This document shows, in pieces, positions 20,361 through 30,294 of a stretch of 64,000 bases of DNA; position 1 is the first letter of the stretch, and every line of letters begins with the position of its first letter. The DNA lies in contig NZ_JAMXFA010000005.1 in NCBI RefSeq assembly GCF_025370785.1, positions 91,929-155,928 of the forward strand, in the 5' to 3' direction. The position numbers were made by a program, and so were the translations under genes. The notes beneath the pieces were generated by a model that made no database searches, was not told where the DNA came from, and worked only from the letters and a program-made list of their open reading frames with translations. Origin of the DNA: Laspinema olomoucense D3b. GTDB lineage: Bacteria > Cyanobacteriota > Cyanobacteriia > Cyanobacteriales > Laspinemataceae.

Positions 20361-20720
20361 TCACAATAAGCGCTCGACAATATTAAGCAATTGCTCAGGG
20401 TCAACAGGTTTGGTAATATAGGCATCGGCTCCCAAATCCATGCCCCAAGTCTTATCAATCTCTGTATTTTTTTGACTGCAAAACACCACAGGTAATTTGG
20501 ACGTCTTGCGATCGCCTCGTAACTCTCGGATCACCTCAAATCCATTCATCCGAGGCATCACCACATCCAGGATGACCAGATCCGGTGCACTCTCTTGAAT
20601 CCGGGCGATCGCCTCCTCCCCATTCGTTGCCACCACCACCTCCATCCCGGCTTTTTTTAAAATCCGGCCAATCATCTCCAGTTCACTCGGCACATCATCT
20701 ACCACTAAGATTTTGCTCAT
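20361..20720 (-). CDS. Single-domain response regulator (CheY/PilH-like)
   Basis: The ATG at 20720 gives a 119-aa stand-alone receiver beginning MSKILVVDDVPSELEMIGRI; an upstream in-frame start at 20753 would add 11 unconserved residues. The acidic pair is VVDD, the phosphate acceptor is the Asp in LVILDVVMPRMNG, then the Thr/Ser position VFCSQ and the Lys in ITKPVDPEQLL. It is the first gene of the minus-strand chemotaxis operon and the probable target of the CheA hybrid. It has no output domain, so it would act by protein-protein contact, for example on pilus motor proteins. Confidence 0.93.
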   Translation of the reverse strand: MSKILVVDDVPSELEMIGRILKKAGMEVVVATNGEEAIARIQESAPDLVILDVVMPRMNGFEVIRELRGDRKTSKLPVVFCSQKNTEIDKTWGMDLGADAYITKPVDPEQLLNIVERLL

Positions 20721-20753
20721 CTGGCCTTTCCCGTGCTTTGCATAAGTATTCAA

Positions 20754-21392
20754 ATCTTATTTTAGCGTGAGAGTTAGCAATTTCCCTGCCCTCTCCCCAA
20801 CTTTAACCTCATCCATTTTTACCCCCCACGAGAGCCAGGGCCAAGTCCTGCTTAAATCCGATTCTTTATATAATCACTCCACTTCAATCCCCATGAACCG
20901 ATGCCAAACCGAACTCAACCCCGGAACACAGCTAAAGCCGTGTCCCGCCAAATTGGCAGCTCTGCCTCCTCACAACCTCCTCATAAAATCATCTCAATTC
21001 AAGCCCAATTAACCCAGGCCAAACCCACTTAAAGCCACCTCTAAACTCTTTATATAAAATCACCAACCCCTAGGCAAACCTAACTCCTTGATAAAAAGTA
21101 GAAATCCCCTAACAAACCCAGTCTTCTCCCCTCTACTTTAACCACATTTGAGGGCAAACTAAAAGTTACAGATTCCTGAGTTGAGTGCCCCCAAACCCCA
21201 GAGCTTTGCGGGAGGGTTTAAATCCCGGGGACAAAACAGTGGGTTACTGGCCCTAATTGGCTACAAAGCAGGCAGAGAACTCCTCAACAAACCCTGTTGT
21301 CTTCCGGCTGGACATCCCGCAGACCCCGGCGAATTGTAAAGATTTTTAAGCCAAATCACTCTTCTCTACAAACAGTGATAGAATCCGAAATT
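20754..21392. other. Intergenic region upstream of the Che operon and of the thiC riboswitch
   Basis: About 640 bp without a supportable gene. It is A/C-rich on the plus strand, with loosely repeated CTTTATATAA(AA)TCAC segments near 20858 and 21047 and several AAACCCA words. It must contain the divergent promoters for the minus-strand response regulator and for thiC. I cannot identify conserved -10/-35 boxes with confidence. Confidence 0.4.
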
Positions 21393-22863
<1,471 letters not shown>

Positions 22864-22874
22864 GAGTAGAATAG

Positions 22875-22897
22875 TAAGGTGGGCAATGCCCACCTTA
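22875..22897 (+). terminator. Hairpin downstream of thiC
   Basis: TAAGGTGGGC, a three-base loop and GCCCACCTTA form a perfect 10-bp stem 11 bp after the thiC stop. The following bases ATAAAATCC lack a good T-run, so this may be a weak terminator or an mRNA-stabilising hairpin. Confidence 0.55.
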
Positions 22898-22923
22898 TAA
22901 AATCCTTTATTCAGCGATTCATC

Positions 22924-23160
22924 ATGGATAATTCCCCCTTACAACGCATCACCATTGATCCAGAAATTTGTCATGGTAAACCCTGTATTCGAGGGTTGCG
23001 CTATCCGGTGGAATTTTTACTAGAACTTCTCAGTTCCGGCATGACCCATGCTGAGATTTTAGCCGATTATGAAGACTTGGAAGAAGCCGATATTTTATCC
23101 GCCTTACTTTTTGCGGCGCGTTTAAGTCAGATTAAGCGAGTTTATACCCTAGCATCATGA
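22924..23160 (+). CDS. DUF433 family antitoxin-like protein
   Basis: The 78-aa protein from the ATG at 22924 shows the DUF433 signature [20 protein letters not shown] and [20 protein letters not shown], a small helix-turn-helix-like fold. Its stop codon overlaps the ATG of the next gene by four bases (ATGA), the classic arrangement of a translationally coupled antitoxin-toxin pair. DUF433/DUF5615 pairs are frequent in cyanobacteria and are regarded as VapBC-like modules. The longer in-frame start at 22879 lies in the thiC hairpin and is unlikely. Confidence 0.88.
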   Translation: MDNSPLQRITIDPEICHGKPCIRGLRYPVEFLLELLSSGMTHAEILADYEDLEEADILSALLFAARLSQIKRVYTLAS

Positions 23161-23510
23161 AATTTCTAGTTGATGCTCAACTCCCCCTTCAGTTGGCTCG
23201 TTTTCTCCAAAGTGCCGGTTATGATGCCATTCATACCAGCGATTTACCCCAGAACAATTCTACCCCTGACTCTGACTTGAACACCTTGTCACTTCAAGAA
23301 CAGCGAATTTTAATTAGTAAAGATGCGGATTTTGTTGAGTCATTCTTGCTCCAAAAACAGCCGTATAAACTTTTATTGATTTCTACTGGAAATATTAAAA
23401 ATAGTGAATTAAAGAATTTATTTCAAAACAACCTGGAACAAATTACGACTCTTTTAGAAAATCACAGCTATATCGAAATTAGTCGAGATGCCCTCATCAT
23501 TCATCAATAA
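23157..23510 (+). CDS. DUF5615 PIN-like toxin
   Basis: The 117-aa protein begins [20 protein letters not shown], with the PIN-type first Asp (LVDAQLP), and continues with [20 protein letters not shown] (second acidic site) and KLLLISTGN. These are DUF5615 (Mut7-C-like PIN) motifs, a family of putative RNases paired with DUF433 proteins. Translation is coupled to the upstream gene by a four-base overlap. Predicted activity: metal-dependent RNA cleavage restrained by its partner. No target can be inferred. Confidence 0.88.
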   Translation: MKFLVDAQLPLQLARFLQSAGYDAIHTSDLPQNNSTPDSDLNTLSLQEQRILISKDADFVESFLLQKQPYKLLLISTGNIKNSELKNLFQNNLEQITTLLENHSYIEISRDALIIHQ

Positions 23511-23607
23511 GCTATCCGAAAAACAACGGTTGATGAAAAAAGAGTGTTTAATTAATTATTGAAAATAAGGCTATAAATTCAACTTTCCATTTATTGCTTA
23601 AATACCT

Positions 23608-24999
23608 ATGTCCCCCATCCCTCCGGTGAAATGGTTGTTTAACCGCCGTCGGTTCCTTCAGTTGAGTTTGTTTGCTAGTACCCTGGGTTTGAGTTTAGCT
23701 TGTTCTGAAAATCAGGTTCAATCTTCACCGCAAAAAGTGTTAGTGATTGGGGCCGGAATTGCGGGTTTAGCGGCAGCGCGAGAACTTCAGGGACAGGGGT
23801 TTCAAGTAACGGTGTTGGAAGGACGCGATCGCATTGGTGGCCGAATTCACACCAGTCGCACCCTGGGGTTTCCGGTGGATTTGGGGGCATCCTGGATTCA
23901 TGGAATTACGGGCAATCCCATTACGACTCTAGCACAAGAATGGCAAATTCCCATCTTACCCACGGATTTTGATAATATTATACTATACAACAGCCAGGGA
24001 AATCCGATTAGCGATCGCGATTTGGAGGTCAGTTACGCAGTCTACGAACAAATTCGCGATCAAGCTGCATCTCTAGCGGAAAACTCCGAACAGGACCTTT
24101 CTATTGCCTCCGCATTACAACAAGTTTTAGCCGCCCAAACCCTTACCCCTCAACAATCTCAACTGATTGAATGGGCATTCAATTCTGAATTTGTAACGGA
24201 ATTTGGAGCAGATTTAGAGAGTCTCTCCAGTTGGTATGTAGATGAGGGAGAAGAATTTGACGGGGAAGATTATCTTTTTCCTCAAGGATATGACAAAATT
24301 ATCACGGGATTAGCGAATAATCTGGAGATTCAGTTGCAACAAAAAGTGACTGAAATCCGTTACACCGATTCCGGTGTTTCTGTCACGACGGAACGGGAAA
24401 CATTTACGGCAGATGCGGCGATCGTGACCTTACCCCTGGGGGTTTTGAAATCCGGCTCTATCAAATTTTCCCCGGAATTACCGGAAAATAAACAAGCGGC
24501 TATCAATCGCTTGACTATGGGAGTTTTAAATAAAGTAATCTTAAAATTTTCGGAACAATTTTGGCCTGAAGACTATCAGAATTTGGACTATCTCCATGAA
24601 AAGCCTCCAGATTTTTCTGAATTTTTAAATTTGGCATTTTATACTCAAAAACCCGCATTAATGGCTTTGACGGGGGGTAGTTTTGCTCGGCAGATTGAAC
24701 AACTTTCTGAGGGAGAAATTCGCTCACGACTGATGGGGGTGTTGCGACGGAGTTATGGCGATCGCATTCCTGAACCCGAAAGCATGATCGTGACGCGATG
24801 GAGTCAGGATCCGTTTACCTTTGGCTCTTACTCTCATATTGCCGTCGGGGGAGAGAGTGGCGATCGCGATATCTTGGCTGAACCTATCGGCGATCGCCTC
24901 TTCTTCGCTGGAGAAGCCACCTCTAGCGACTATCCCGCCACCGTACATGGCGCTTACCTCTCCGGCATTCGGGAGGCAAAACGCGTGATTAATCCCTAA
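23608..24999 (+). CDS. FAD-dependent amine oxidase (Tat-exported lipoprotein)
   Basis: The 463-aa protein starts with a signal containing the twin-arginine motif NRRRFLQ, a hydrophobic stretch and a lipobox-like SLAC, suggesting folding with FAD in the cytoplasm, Tat export and lipid anchoring. The dinucleotide-binding motif [16 protein letters not shown] lies near residue 46, followed by [11 protein letters not shown] and GASWIHG. The C-terminal FAD motif [20 protein letters not shown] is that of flavin monoamine oxidases and polyamine oxidases. It probably oxidises an amine (polyamine or amino acid) in the periplasm or thylakoid lumen side. The substrate cannot be told from sequence. Confidence 0.93.
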   Translation: MSPIPPVKWLFNRRRFLQLSLFASTLGLSLACSENQVQSSPQKVLVIGAGIAGLAAARELQGQGFQVTVLEGRDRIGGRIHTSRTLGFPVDLGASWIHGITGNPITTLAQEWQIPILPTDFDNIILYNSQGNPISDRDLEVSYAVYEQIRDQAASLAENSEQDLSIASALQQVLAAQTLTPQQSQLIEWAFNSEFVTEFGADLESLSSWYVDEGEEFDGEDYLFPQGYDKIITGLANNLEIQLQQKVTEIRYTDSGVSVTTERETFTADAAIVTLPLGVLKSGSIKFSPELPENKQAAINRLTMGVLNKVILKFSEQFWPEDYQNLDYLHEKPPDFSEFLNLAFYTQKPALMALTGGSFARQIEQLSEGEIRSRLMGVLRRSYGDRIPEPESMIVTRWSQDPFTFGSYSHIAVGGESGDRDILAEPIGDRLFFAGEATSSDYPATVHGAYLSGIREAKRVINP

Positions 25000-25109
25000 A
25001 TACCTCTTGAATACCCCTCAACTCTCAACGCGATCGGGTAAGATCTAACCAGTACCGACAGCTAAAATAGCCAAGCGGTTACTGAGTCAAGCGTGAAAAA
25101 CAGCCAAAA

Positions 25110-26810
25110 ATGTCAACCCCCCATCGGCGTCAGGAAAATCAGCGAAGAGAGAGAAAAAAATCTGGTTTCAAAATTCTCAAAACAATCATGAAGTGGAGCG
25201 TCGCCTTCCTGCCGTTAAAATTTTTTATCCCCAAGTTTAAGCGGGCTTTGGACCCGCGTTCCATGCAACCGGCAGGGTTACCCGATAATGAAGAAGAACG
25301 CTTACAAGCTCTCTACCGCTATAGCATTTTAGATAGTGATGCTGAAGACTCATTCGATGACTTAACCGCCTTAGCTGCTTCAATTTGCGGGACTCCCATT
25401 GCCTTAGTCAGTTTGATTGATGCCAATCGTCAATGGTTTAAATCCAAAGTAGGTTTAGATGCTTCCGAAACCCCCAGAAATCTGGCCTTTTGCGCTCATG
25501 CGATTCTCAATCCCAATGATATTCTCGTAGTTCCAAATGCGTTAGAAGATGAGAGGTTTGTCGGAAATCCCCTGGTTACTTCTAATCCGAATATCCGCTT
25601 TTATGCGGGAACGCCGGTTGTTACCCCCGATGGATTTCCTTTGGGAACCCTGTGTGTCATTGATACCATTCCGCGCCATCTCACCTCAGAACAATTGGAA
25701 GGACTACGATTGTTAGGACGACAGGCGATCGCCCAAATGGAATTACGACTCCAAGTTAAACGCTTAGAACGTCAAATTGACCGAGAAAAAGACGCCAAAG
25801 CCAAACTTCGGGCCACCGATGCCCAAATTGTCGATTTGCTGGAAAATATGACCGATGCTTTTTTCGCAGTTGATCGCCAATGGCGGTTTAGTTATGCTAA
25901 TCAAAAAGTTGGAGAAATTTTGCAGCGAGAACCTGAAAAGTTGCTGGGGAAAATTATCTGGGAAGAATTGCCCGAAACTGTGGGTTCTAAGTTTGAACGA
26001 GAGTATCGAAAATCCGCAGCGCAACAAGTCAGCGTCACCTTTGAAGACTGTTCTCCCATCACCAGGCGCTGCTTTGAAGTTCGGGTTTTTCCATCTTATG
26101 AGGGACTCTCTGTATTTTTTCATGACATTACCCAACGAAAAGAAACTGAAGATGCACTTTGCCGGGAACAAGAAAAAGTCCAAGAATTACTCTTAAATAT
26201 TTTACCACCCACCATTGCCAAACAGCTTCAGGAACAACCCGGGCTAATTGCGGAAAAATTTGACGCGGTTACTATTTTATTTGCAGATTTAGTTAAATTT
26301 ACGGAACTCTCAACCCAGGTTTCTCCCCAAGAATTGGTGACTCTTCTCAACACCATTGTTTCCACTTTCGATCGCCTCACGGAAAAACATGGATTAGAGA
26401 AAATTAAAACCATTGGGGATGCCTACCTGGTAGTCGGTGGCGTTCCCCTCTCTCGACCCGATCATGCCGAAGCGATCGCAGAAATGGCCTTGGATATGCA
26501 AGAGGCGATCGGGCAGTTCAACGCCGAATATCTCACAAATTTAAGCCTGCGAATTGGGATTAACACCGGACCCGTAGTAGCTGGTGTCATAGGCATTAAA
26601 AAATTCACCTACGACCTTTGGGGAGATGCCGTCAACACCGCTTCCCGCATGGAATCCCACGGAATAACGGGAAAAATTCAAATCTCTGAAACCACCTATC
26701 AGTTGTTGCAAGATAAGTATAAGTTTGAGGAACGCGGTGTCATTGATATTAAAGGGAAAGGAGAAATGAAAACCTATTTTCTCACAGGTAGAAATGGGTC
26801 TACTCTTTAA
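25110..26810 (+). CDS. GAF-PAS class III adenylate cyclase
   Basis: The 566-aa protein has a basic N-terminus with a short hydrophobic stretch. A GAF domain (about 65-225) includes [18 protein letters not shown] and [20 protein letters not shown]; a PAS domain covers about 240-350, and a coiled coil [19 protein letters not shown] leads into the catalytic domain (about 380-560). The cyclase has the metal Asp residues (ILFADLVKF and [12 protein letters not shown]), the purine-selecting Lys in KIKTIGD and Asp in [16 protein letters not shown], and the transition-state Asn/Arg. Lys/Asp at the purine sites indicates ATP, so cAMP is the expected product. Input is through GAF and PAS. It stands alone on the plus strand. 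Confidence 0.93.
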   Translation: MSTPHRRQENQRRERKKSGFKILKTIMKWSVAFLPLKFFIPKFKRALDPRSMQPAGLPDNEEERLQALYRYSILDSDAEDSFDDLTALAASICGTPIALVSLIDANRQWFKSKVGLDASETPRNLAFCAHAILNPNDILVVPNALEDERFVGNPLVTSNPNIRFYAGTPVVTPDGFPLGTLCVIDTIPRHLTSEQLEGLRLLGRQAIAQMELRLQVKRLERQIDREKDAKAKLRATDAQIVDLLENMTDAFFAVDRQWRFSYANQKVGEILQREPEKLLGKIIWEELPETVGSKFEREYRKSAAQQVSVTFEDCSPITRRCFEVRVFPSYEGLSVFFHDITQRKETEDALCREQEKVQELLLNILPPTIAKQLQEQPGLIAEKFDAVTILFADLVKFTELSTQVSPQELVTLLNTIVSTFDRLTEKHGLEKIKTIGDAYLVVGGVPLSRPDHAEAIAEMALDMQEAIGQFNAEYLTNLSLRIGINTGPVVAGVIGIKKFTYDLWGDAVNTASRMESHGITGKIQISETTYQLLQDKYKFEERGVIDIKGKGEMKTYFLTGRNGSTL

Positions 26811-27046
26811 ACGGTTCTCCATCAGGTTCGCGATCGCCTCTAACACCCCCAACTACAGCTTGCCTATTGTACCACACAAAGCGATCACCCTTTTTCTTAG
26901 AAATGTGATCGCCTATTTGGCTACAGGCGCTCGCCTCTTTTTTCCCACAGTTTCCTCCCCTTTGTCGGCAGGAGGGCGATTGTAGATTATAATAGGCACA
27001 GATTGACTTTTGGCTAACCCTGATAAAAATCAACTTGCCCCCAAAA

Positions 27047-27289
27047 ATGCTGACTCAATACATCCAAAGTGCTATGCACCGGGCCACTTATGAGTTGCTT
27101 GAAGATGATACGTTTTACGGCGAAATTCCGGGGTTTCCTGGGGTCTATGCTAATGCCGAAACCCTGGAATCCTGTAGAGACTTATTGCAGGAGGTCTTGG
27201 AAGGTTGGATTATCTTAGGATTGCGATTACAGCATAACCTCCCATCTATTGAGGGCATTGATCTAACTCCACCACAAGAGGTCGCTTAA
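27047..27289 (+). CDS. HicB-like antitoxin-family small protein
   Basis: The 80-aa protein from the ATG at 27047 reads TYELLEDDTFYGEIPGFPGV followed by a NAETLESCRDLLQEVLEGWI helix, the fold of HicB and related RNase-H-like antitoxins. No HicA toxin (short dsRBD-like protein) is next to it, so it appears to be an orphan. A TTG 12 bp upstream is an alternative start. The neighbourhood to 28838 is rich in small toxin-antitoxin-type genes. Confidence 0.8.
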   Translation: MLTQYIQSAMHRATYELLEDDTFYGEIPGFPGVYANAETLESCRDLLQEVLEGWIILGLRLQHNLPSIEGIDLTPPQEVA

Positions 27290-27434
27290 GGCCGCCATTT
27301 GGACCTATTCAACTTTTAAACATAACATTGGACAATTCACTGACGTTTTGTGGAAACAATCGGGTTGTGATACTCCAGGCGATCGCCCCAAATCTCAGAA
27401 ATGCGATCGCCTCTTAACCACAGATCCGTATTTC

Positions 27435-27728
27435 TCATGGAGCAACATTAACAACTTCACTGTATTGCTCAAGTTCTTCCTCTGTAACATGGATGCCATT
27501 TTGCCACAGTTCATATTCACTGATATCAATCTCGTCATTCCACACCAGTCCATAACCCCCCAAATCTACTCTGAAATTTTTGAAAAATCCTGGATTGCTT
27601 AATGGTACAAACATTGGTTTTTCCAATAAAGGAGTGATGTCATATTTTCGCCATTCTTGATTAGTAAATTGAACCAGTAAGAGGCGATCACCAATAGCTT
27701 TAGCAGAAAAAATCCGAAAAATGTTCAT
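27435..27728 (-). CDS. DUF2442 domain protein
   Basis: The 97-aa protein has the DUF2442 pattern: FTNQEWRKYDITPLLEKPMF, FFKNFRVDLGGYGLVWNDEI and DISEYELWQNG. DUF2442 and DUF4160 genes are often adjacent and are suspected to form toxin-antitoxin-like pairs; here the DUF4160 gene lies 12 bp upstream on the same strand. Function unproven. Confidence 0.85.
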   Translation of the reverse strand: MNIFRIFSAKAIGDRLLLVQFTNQEWRKYDITPLLEKPMFVPLSNPGFFKNFRVDLGGYGLVWNDEIDISEYELWQNGIHVTEEELEQYSEVVNVAP

Positions 27729-27740
27729 AACAATTCATCC

Positions 27741-27989
27741 TTATTTTAATGGAGGAAGTTTCCTAAATTGTTGGCTATCCCACATAGCCAAAAGTTCTTC
27801 TTTATACAAAATTGCCCATTCTAATACCATCTTTTCAGCCCGATTCGGTAAATCTCCTTCAATAACTTGTAAAGATTCAATACCGACCAAAGCATTGTAC
27901 TCGCTGTAAACTGCGTGAAAATGAGGAGGTGGGTGATCTCCAAAGAAAATTTTGATGATGATTTCGTAAAATCGGGTAACTTCTGGCAT
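27741..27989 (-). CDS. DUF4160 domain protein
   Basis: The 82-aa protein has the hallmark IKIFFGDHPPPHFHAVYSEY, then LPNRAEKMVLEWAILYKEEL, which defines DUF4160. It precedes the DUF2442 gene by 12 bp and the two are surely co-transcribed. The conserved His/Asp-rich loop (GDHPPPHFH) looks like a catalytic or metal-binding site, but no activity is established. Confidence 0.87.
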   Translation of the reverse strand: MPEVTRFYEIIIKIFFGDHPPPHFHAVYSEYNALVGIESLQVIEGDLPNRAEKMVLEWAILYKEELLAMWDSQQFRKLPPLK

Positions 27990-28242
27990 AAAGGTTTTCT
28001 CAAGGACGAGATAAAGATTGTTGTACCCAAATCAAAGGGTATCATGACATTCGAGCAGAACCCATTTTTGACCGATCGCCTTTCTCAGGGGTTCTGGAAA
28101 CAGCGACTTTTCTCTCAGCAAGACAATCCTTCTCGACACCCGCAACTAGCGATCGCCCCAAATCCTACGGCCAATCCCTCACAATGGCAAAAACTGGCAA
28201 AAACTGCCATAATCGAGTCAGAAAGTTTATGAACTGACAGTG

Positions 28243-28512
28243 ATGAAAAGTATTAACATTTCTTTACCTGACTCGATGCGAGCGTATGTGGAAGAGATTG
28301 TGGCAACGGAGGGATATAGCACCCTGAGCGAGTATTTCCGGGAGTTGGTACGGCAAGACCAAAAGCGCAAAGCCACCGAACGGCTGGAAACTCTGTTGTT
28401 GGAAGGTCTCGAATCCGGAACTGCAACGGCGATCGCACCGCAAGATTGGCAAGATATTCGCGCAGCAGTACGGGAGAGATTAGCCAAACGGTCTAACCCA
28501 ACTCAGGAGTGA
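28243..28512 (+). CDS. ParD/CopG-family antitoxin
   Basis: The 89-aa protein from the ATG at 28243 begins MKSINISLPDSMRAYVEEIV, a ribbon-helix-helix DNA-binding domain, followed by STLSEYFRELVRQDQKRKA and a C-terminal toxin-neutralising tail. Its TGA overlaps the ATG of the toxin gene by one base. Such antitoxins repress their own promoter, which would lie in 28100-28240. Confidence 0.88.
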   Translation: MKSINISLPDSMRAYVEEIVATEGYSTLSEYFRELVRQDQKRKATERLETLLLEGLESGTATAIAPQDWQDIRAAVRERLAKRSNPTQE

Positions 28513-28838
28513 TGAGCAACGTTAGTAAACGCCCGCAAGTCATCCGGGATTTAATAGATTTGGCTACCTACATCGCCGAAGATAGCTTGGATGCGTCCGA
28601 TCGCTTTCTAGCGGCGGCAGAAAGTACCTTTCAGCAACTGGGAAAAATGCCCGGGATGGGAAAAATCTGCCAATTTTCTAATTCTCGTTTGGCAGATGTT
28701 CGGCAGCAAGCAATTAAAGGCTTTAAGAACTATTTGGTTTTTTACCGAGTTACCGATACTGGCGTGGAAATTATCCGGGTGATTCATGGTGCAAGGGATA
28801 TTGAGGCTATTTTAGATGATGAAGAGCAGGAGGACTGA
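28512..28838 (+). CDS. ParE/RelE-family toxin
   Basis: The 108-aa protein shows the ParE fold: VIRDLIDLATYIAEDSLDAS, QLGKMPGMGKICQF, LADVRQQAIKGFKNYLVFYR and VEIIRVIHGARDIEAIL. ParE toxins inhibit gyrase in characterised systems, whereas other members of the superfamily cleave mRNA; the sequence alone cannot decide. It is translationally coupled to the ParD-like gene upstream. Confidence 0.9.
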   Translation: MSNVSKRPQVIRDLIDLATYIAEDSLDASDRFLAAAESTFQQLGKMPGMGKICQFSNSRLADVRQQAIKGFKNYLVFYRVTDTGVEIIRVIHGARDIEAILDDEEQED

Positions 28839-28990
28839 AGCTTTTGACAATATCCAAGGCTAAATTGGTTTCGGGGTTTTGAGAAATGCGATCGCCTTTT
28901 TCTAGACAGAGCGATCGCCTATTGTTCTACAGGCGATCGCCTCATTCACTTCTAATTCAAAGTTACTTCAAATCCCCGCTCCTCTCTCAC

Positions 28991-29611
28991 TTATAATCCT
29001 AACTCCTGATAGCGAGCTTGAATCTGGGCGATGGTAAAGACGGCGCGAAACTTTAATCCCTCTTTTTGATACAATTCTGCTCCGCCTTGTTCGCGATCGA
29101 CTAGGGAAATCACTTCCTCTACTTTGTACCCGGCGTCGCGCAAACGGTGAACCGCTTTCATGGCCGAGGCCCCAGTAGTGACCACATCTTCTAGGACCAC
29201 AACCTGGGTCCCCGGACTCAGTTCGGGTCCCTCGATATAGGCTTGGGTGCCATGTCCCTTGGCTTCTTTGCGAACAATTAGGGCCGGAATCGGTCTGTTT
29301 TCGTAGGCCGAGACGACGCTAACAGCGGTTACAATCGGGTCAGCGCCCAAGGTTAACCCTGCCACGCCTAGGGTTTCTGGGGAGAGCATGGAGAATAGCA
29401 CCTGACCCGTGAGGAGTGCACCGATGGGGTGTAGAGTGACTTGTTTGCCATTGATATAGTAGCGGCTGCTCTGGCCGGAGGATAGGGTAAAGTCCCCCTC
29501 GCGATAGGCTAACTGGCAGAGTAAGTCCAGAAGCTGTTGGCGTTGGTCGTTTAAATCGGTAGGGTGAACTGAGACCGATGTCTCATCCAATCCTTGAGTA
29601 ATCTCGGTCAT
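28991..29611 (-). CDS. pyrE: Orotate phosphoribosyltransferase
   Basis: The 206-aa enzyme makes orotidine 5'-monophosphate from orotate and PRPP in pyrimidine synthesis. It has the PRPP loop VVVLEDVVTTGASAMKAVHR and the orotate-side segments FTLSSGQSSRYYINGKQVTL and LIVRKEAKGHGTQAYIEGPE. Length matches cyanobacterial PyrE with a short polar N-terminal extension. A HIP1-dense intergenic segment (28884-28945) lies downstream. It is divergent from the exported protein at 29706. Confidence 0.96.
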   Translation of the reverse strand: MTEITQGLDETSVSVHPTDLNDQRQQLLDLLCQLAYREGDFTLSSGQSSRYYINGKQVTLHPIGALLTGQVLFSMLSPETLGVAGLTLGADPIVTAVSVVSAYENRPIPALIVRKEAKGHGTQAYIEGPELSPGTQVVVLEDVVTTGASAMKAVHRLRDAGYKVEEVISLVDREQGGAELYQKEGLKFRAVFTIAQIQARYQELGL

Positions 29612-29705
29612 GGTTAATTGTAGTGACAGGAGGAAAATTTCAGCCGATAATTATCTTATCGTGGAAGTTGAGCTAATATCGAGCCAAAAGGTGAGGAGAA
29701 AATTT

Positions 29706-30110
29706 ATGAGACTCCAGTTAAAAACCGCGATCGGGGTGTTGGCACTCCTAGGCGCGTCTGTGGTGGGGACGCCCGAGGCAGTCGCCCAAAGTCAACCGGG
29801 AAGCATTGCTGAACAATTTGAGCGGGCTTTCTTTCGTAGTTCTGATACGTTTTACCAGAATCGCTCAATTTTTGACCAAATCGGCACTTATCTGCTGCCG
29901 ATGACTTACCCGGAACGGGATGCGGAACGGGATGCGGAACGGGTACACAAGCTCTATGAGTCGGTCCTGCAAGTCCAAACCTCTAGCGATCCGATTATTA
30001 GAACCCGGGATTTGACGAACCCGTTTAACGAGTCTTTGCAGACGATGCCCAGTTATACCCCAAGTGGGATCCCTTTTAATCCTCAAAATGAAATCCTGCC
30101 CCTGCGGTAA
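29706..30110 (+). CDS. Small exported protein of unknown function
   Basis: The 134-aa product from the ATG at 29706, preceded by GGTGAGGAG, begins MRLQLKTAIGVLALLGASVV and has a Sec signal peptide with probable cleavage after EAVAQ. The mature part has FERAFFRSSDTFYQNRSIF and a short ERDAERDAERV repeat encoded by 12-bp tandem repeats near 29915-29945. I do not recognise a family. It is probably periplasmic. Confidence 0.7.
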   Translation: MRLQLKTAIGVLALLGASVVGTPEAVAQSQPGSIAEQFERAFFRSSDTFYQNRSIFDQIGTYLLPMTYPERDAERDAERVHKLYESVLQVQTSSDPIIRTRDLTNPFNESLQTMPSYTPSGIPFNPQNEILPLR

Positions 30111-30184
30111 GTAAAAATTTGGGGCAGTTGATGTACTGCCCCGAGAAAGGGGGGAACTCGTGAAATTGACGTGAGTTGGGAATT

Positions 30185-30206
30185 TCTTCTGGGCGATCGC
30201 CCAGAA
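30185..30206. terminator. 22-bp palindrome containing a HIP1 site
   Basis: CTTCTGGGCGATCGCCCAGAAG is a perfect inverted repeat centred on GGCGATCGCC, between the exported-protein gene and the 3' end of the split tRNA gene. It has no clear T-run on either side, so it is at best a weak bidirectional terminator. Confidence 0.4.
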
Positions 30207-30294
30207 GAGGTGGGGTTCGTTTCTGATTCCCGTTATCTTGTTTAATCGGCAGTGCAGGAGTTGAACCTGCCTAAGGCGAATTAGTTGCCTGAAC

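Noticed and set aside
20767..21012. Small plus-strand gene upstream of thiC
   Set aside because: Low-complexity A/C-rich sequence, no motif, and start within the promoter region of the Che operon.
27915..28232. Plus-strand frame of 105 codons
   Set aside because: Starts inside the antisense of the DUF4160 gene and continues into a HIP1-rich spacer; no motif or ribosome-binding site.
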